This document shows positions 63,958 to 64,000 of a stretch of DNA of 64,000 bases, in pieces. Under the pieces are notes generated by a model, which searched no databases, was not told the origin of the DNA, and saw only the letters and a list, made by a program, of their open reading frames with translations. The stretch comes from Lachnospiraceae bacterium (GTDB taxonomy: Bacteria > Bacillota > Clostridia > Lachnospirales > Lachnospiraceae). The position numbers and the translations under genes are program-made. The stretch covers positions 1 to 64,000 of the forward strand of contig JAILLN010000007.1 in the NCBI GenBank assembly GCA_024693135.1. Reading direction: 5' to 3'. Within the stretch, counting starts at the first letter, position 1; each line of letters begins with the position of its first letter.

Positions 63958-64000
63958 ATGCAGACAGACAAGATTGTAGTAAATAATAAGGGGATGAACC
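63958..64000 (+). CDS. Start of a gene cut by the window edge
   Basis: The ATG at 63958 follows ATGGAGGCATGAG and reads MQTDKIVVNNKGMN to the edge. Its own promoter precedes it. Only 14 residues are visible, so no family can be named. Confidence 0.6.
   Translation, partial: MQTDKIVVNNKGMN

Overview
The window is about 64 kb of a moderately GC-rich Firmicute chromosome. The closest fit is the family Lachnospiraceae. Reasons: Clostridia-type ribosome binding sites (AGGAGG) and sigma-A promoters, a B12-independent glycyl-radical microcompartment locus of the gut-Clostridia type, paired GlgC/GlgD, class B sortase, the pyrH-frr-uppS-cdsA-dxr-rseP order, and a lysine/alanine-rich DUF6465-type protein. 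The species cannot be named from the sequence alone.

Layout. (1) 1-760 is a gene-poor, repeat-rich stretch with direct repeats and a ~216-nt foldback element, followed by a small unknown gene (761-991) and its terminator. (2) 1151-13256 is a bacterial microcompartment operon for fucose/rhamnose breakdown. A class II aldolase releases lactaldehyde, which is reduced to 1,2-propanediol. A glycyl-radical dehydratase with its activase makes propionaldehyde. CoA-acylating aldehyde dehydrogenase, alcohol dehydrogenase and PduL then handle the aldehyde inside a shell of four BMC-H, one BMC-T and one pentamer protein. A PduS-like Fe-S protein and a DeoR regulator are also encoded. A near-consensus promoter with an inverted repeat at the start site precedes it. 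(3) 13365-20436 holds a histone-like Lys/Ala protein, a lipoprotein, a YvyF-like zinc-ribbon protein, a two-gene ZorA/ZorB-like motor, tRNA-Ala(CGC), a heavy-metal permease and a polysaccharide deacetylase. (4) 20508-32708 is a core housekeeping block: bactofilin, pyrH, frr, uppS, cdsA, dxr, rseP and ispG, with a membrane Ser/Thr kinase and a secreted Ig-like protein inserted before ispG.

(5) 32941-49490 is an accessory island rich in RNA-repair and ADP-ribose genes and in decaying genes. It carries a vWA protein, an ADP-ribosylglycohydrolase, a probable cas6 remnant, HTH regulators, a secreted PD-(D/E)XK-like protein, a DEDD exonuclease, a UDG-like protein, an RHH-WYL regulator divergent from RtcB RNA ligase, a macrodomain-type PARG, a metallophosphoesterase (plus a broken second copy) and a HAD protein of the RNA-repair type. 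It ends in 22-bp repeats and a truncated IS1634-type transposase. (6) 49491-53601 contains an Rpn nuclease, a VOC protein, a flavodoxin/TetR operon behind a 34-bp palindrome and a zinc-ribbon membrane protein. (7) 53593-64000 contains glgC-glgD, an Ltp-type surface protein, a class B sortase, a DnaQ-like exonuclease with a zinc finger, and a 1314-residue secreted protein that fuses an M3 and an M13 metallopeptidase. The start of one more gene lies at the right edge.

The best candidates for undescribed biology are the stand-alone ZorAB-like motor, the RtcB/ADP-ribose island and the M3-M13 fusion peptidase. All functional calls come from reading motifs and context. No database search was run.
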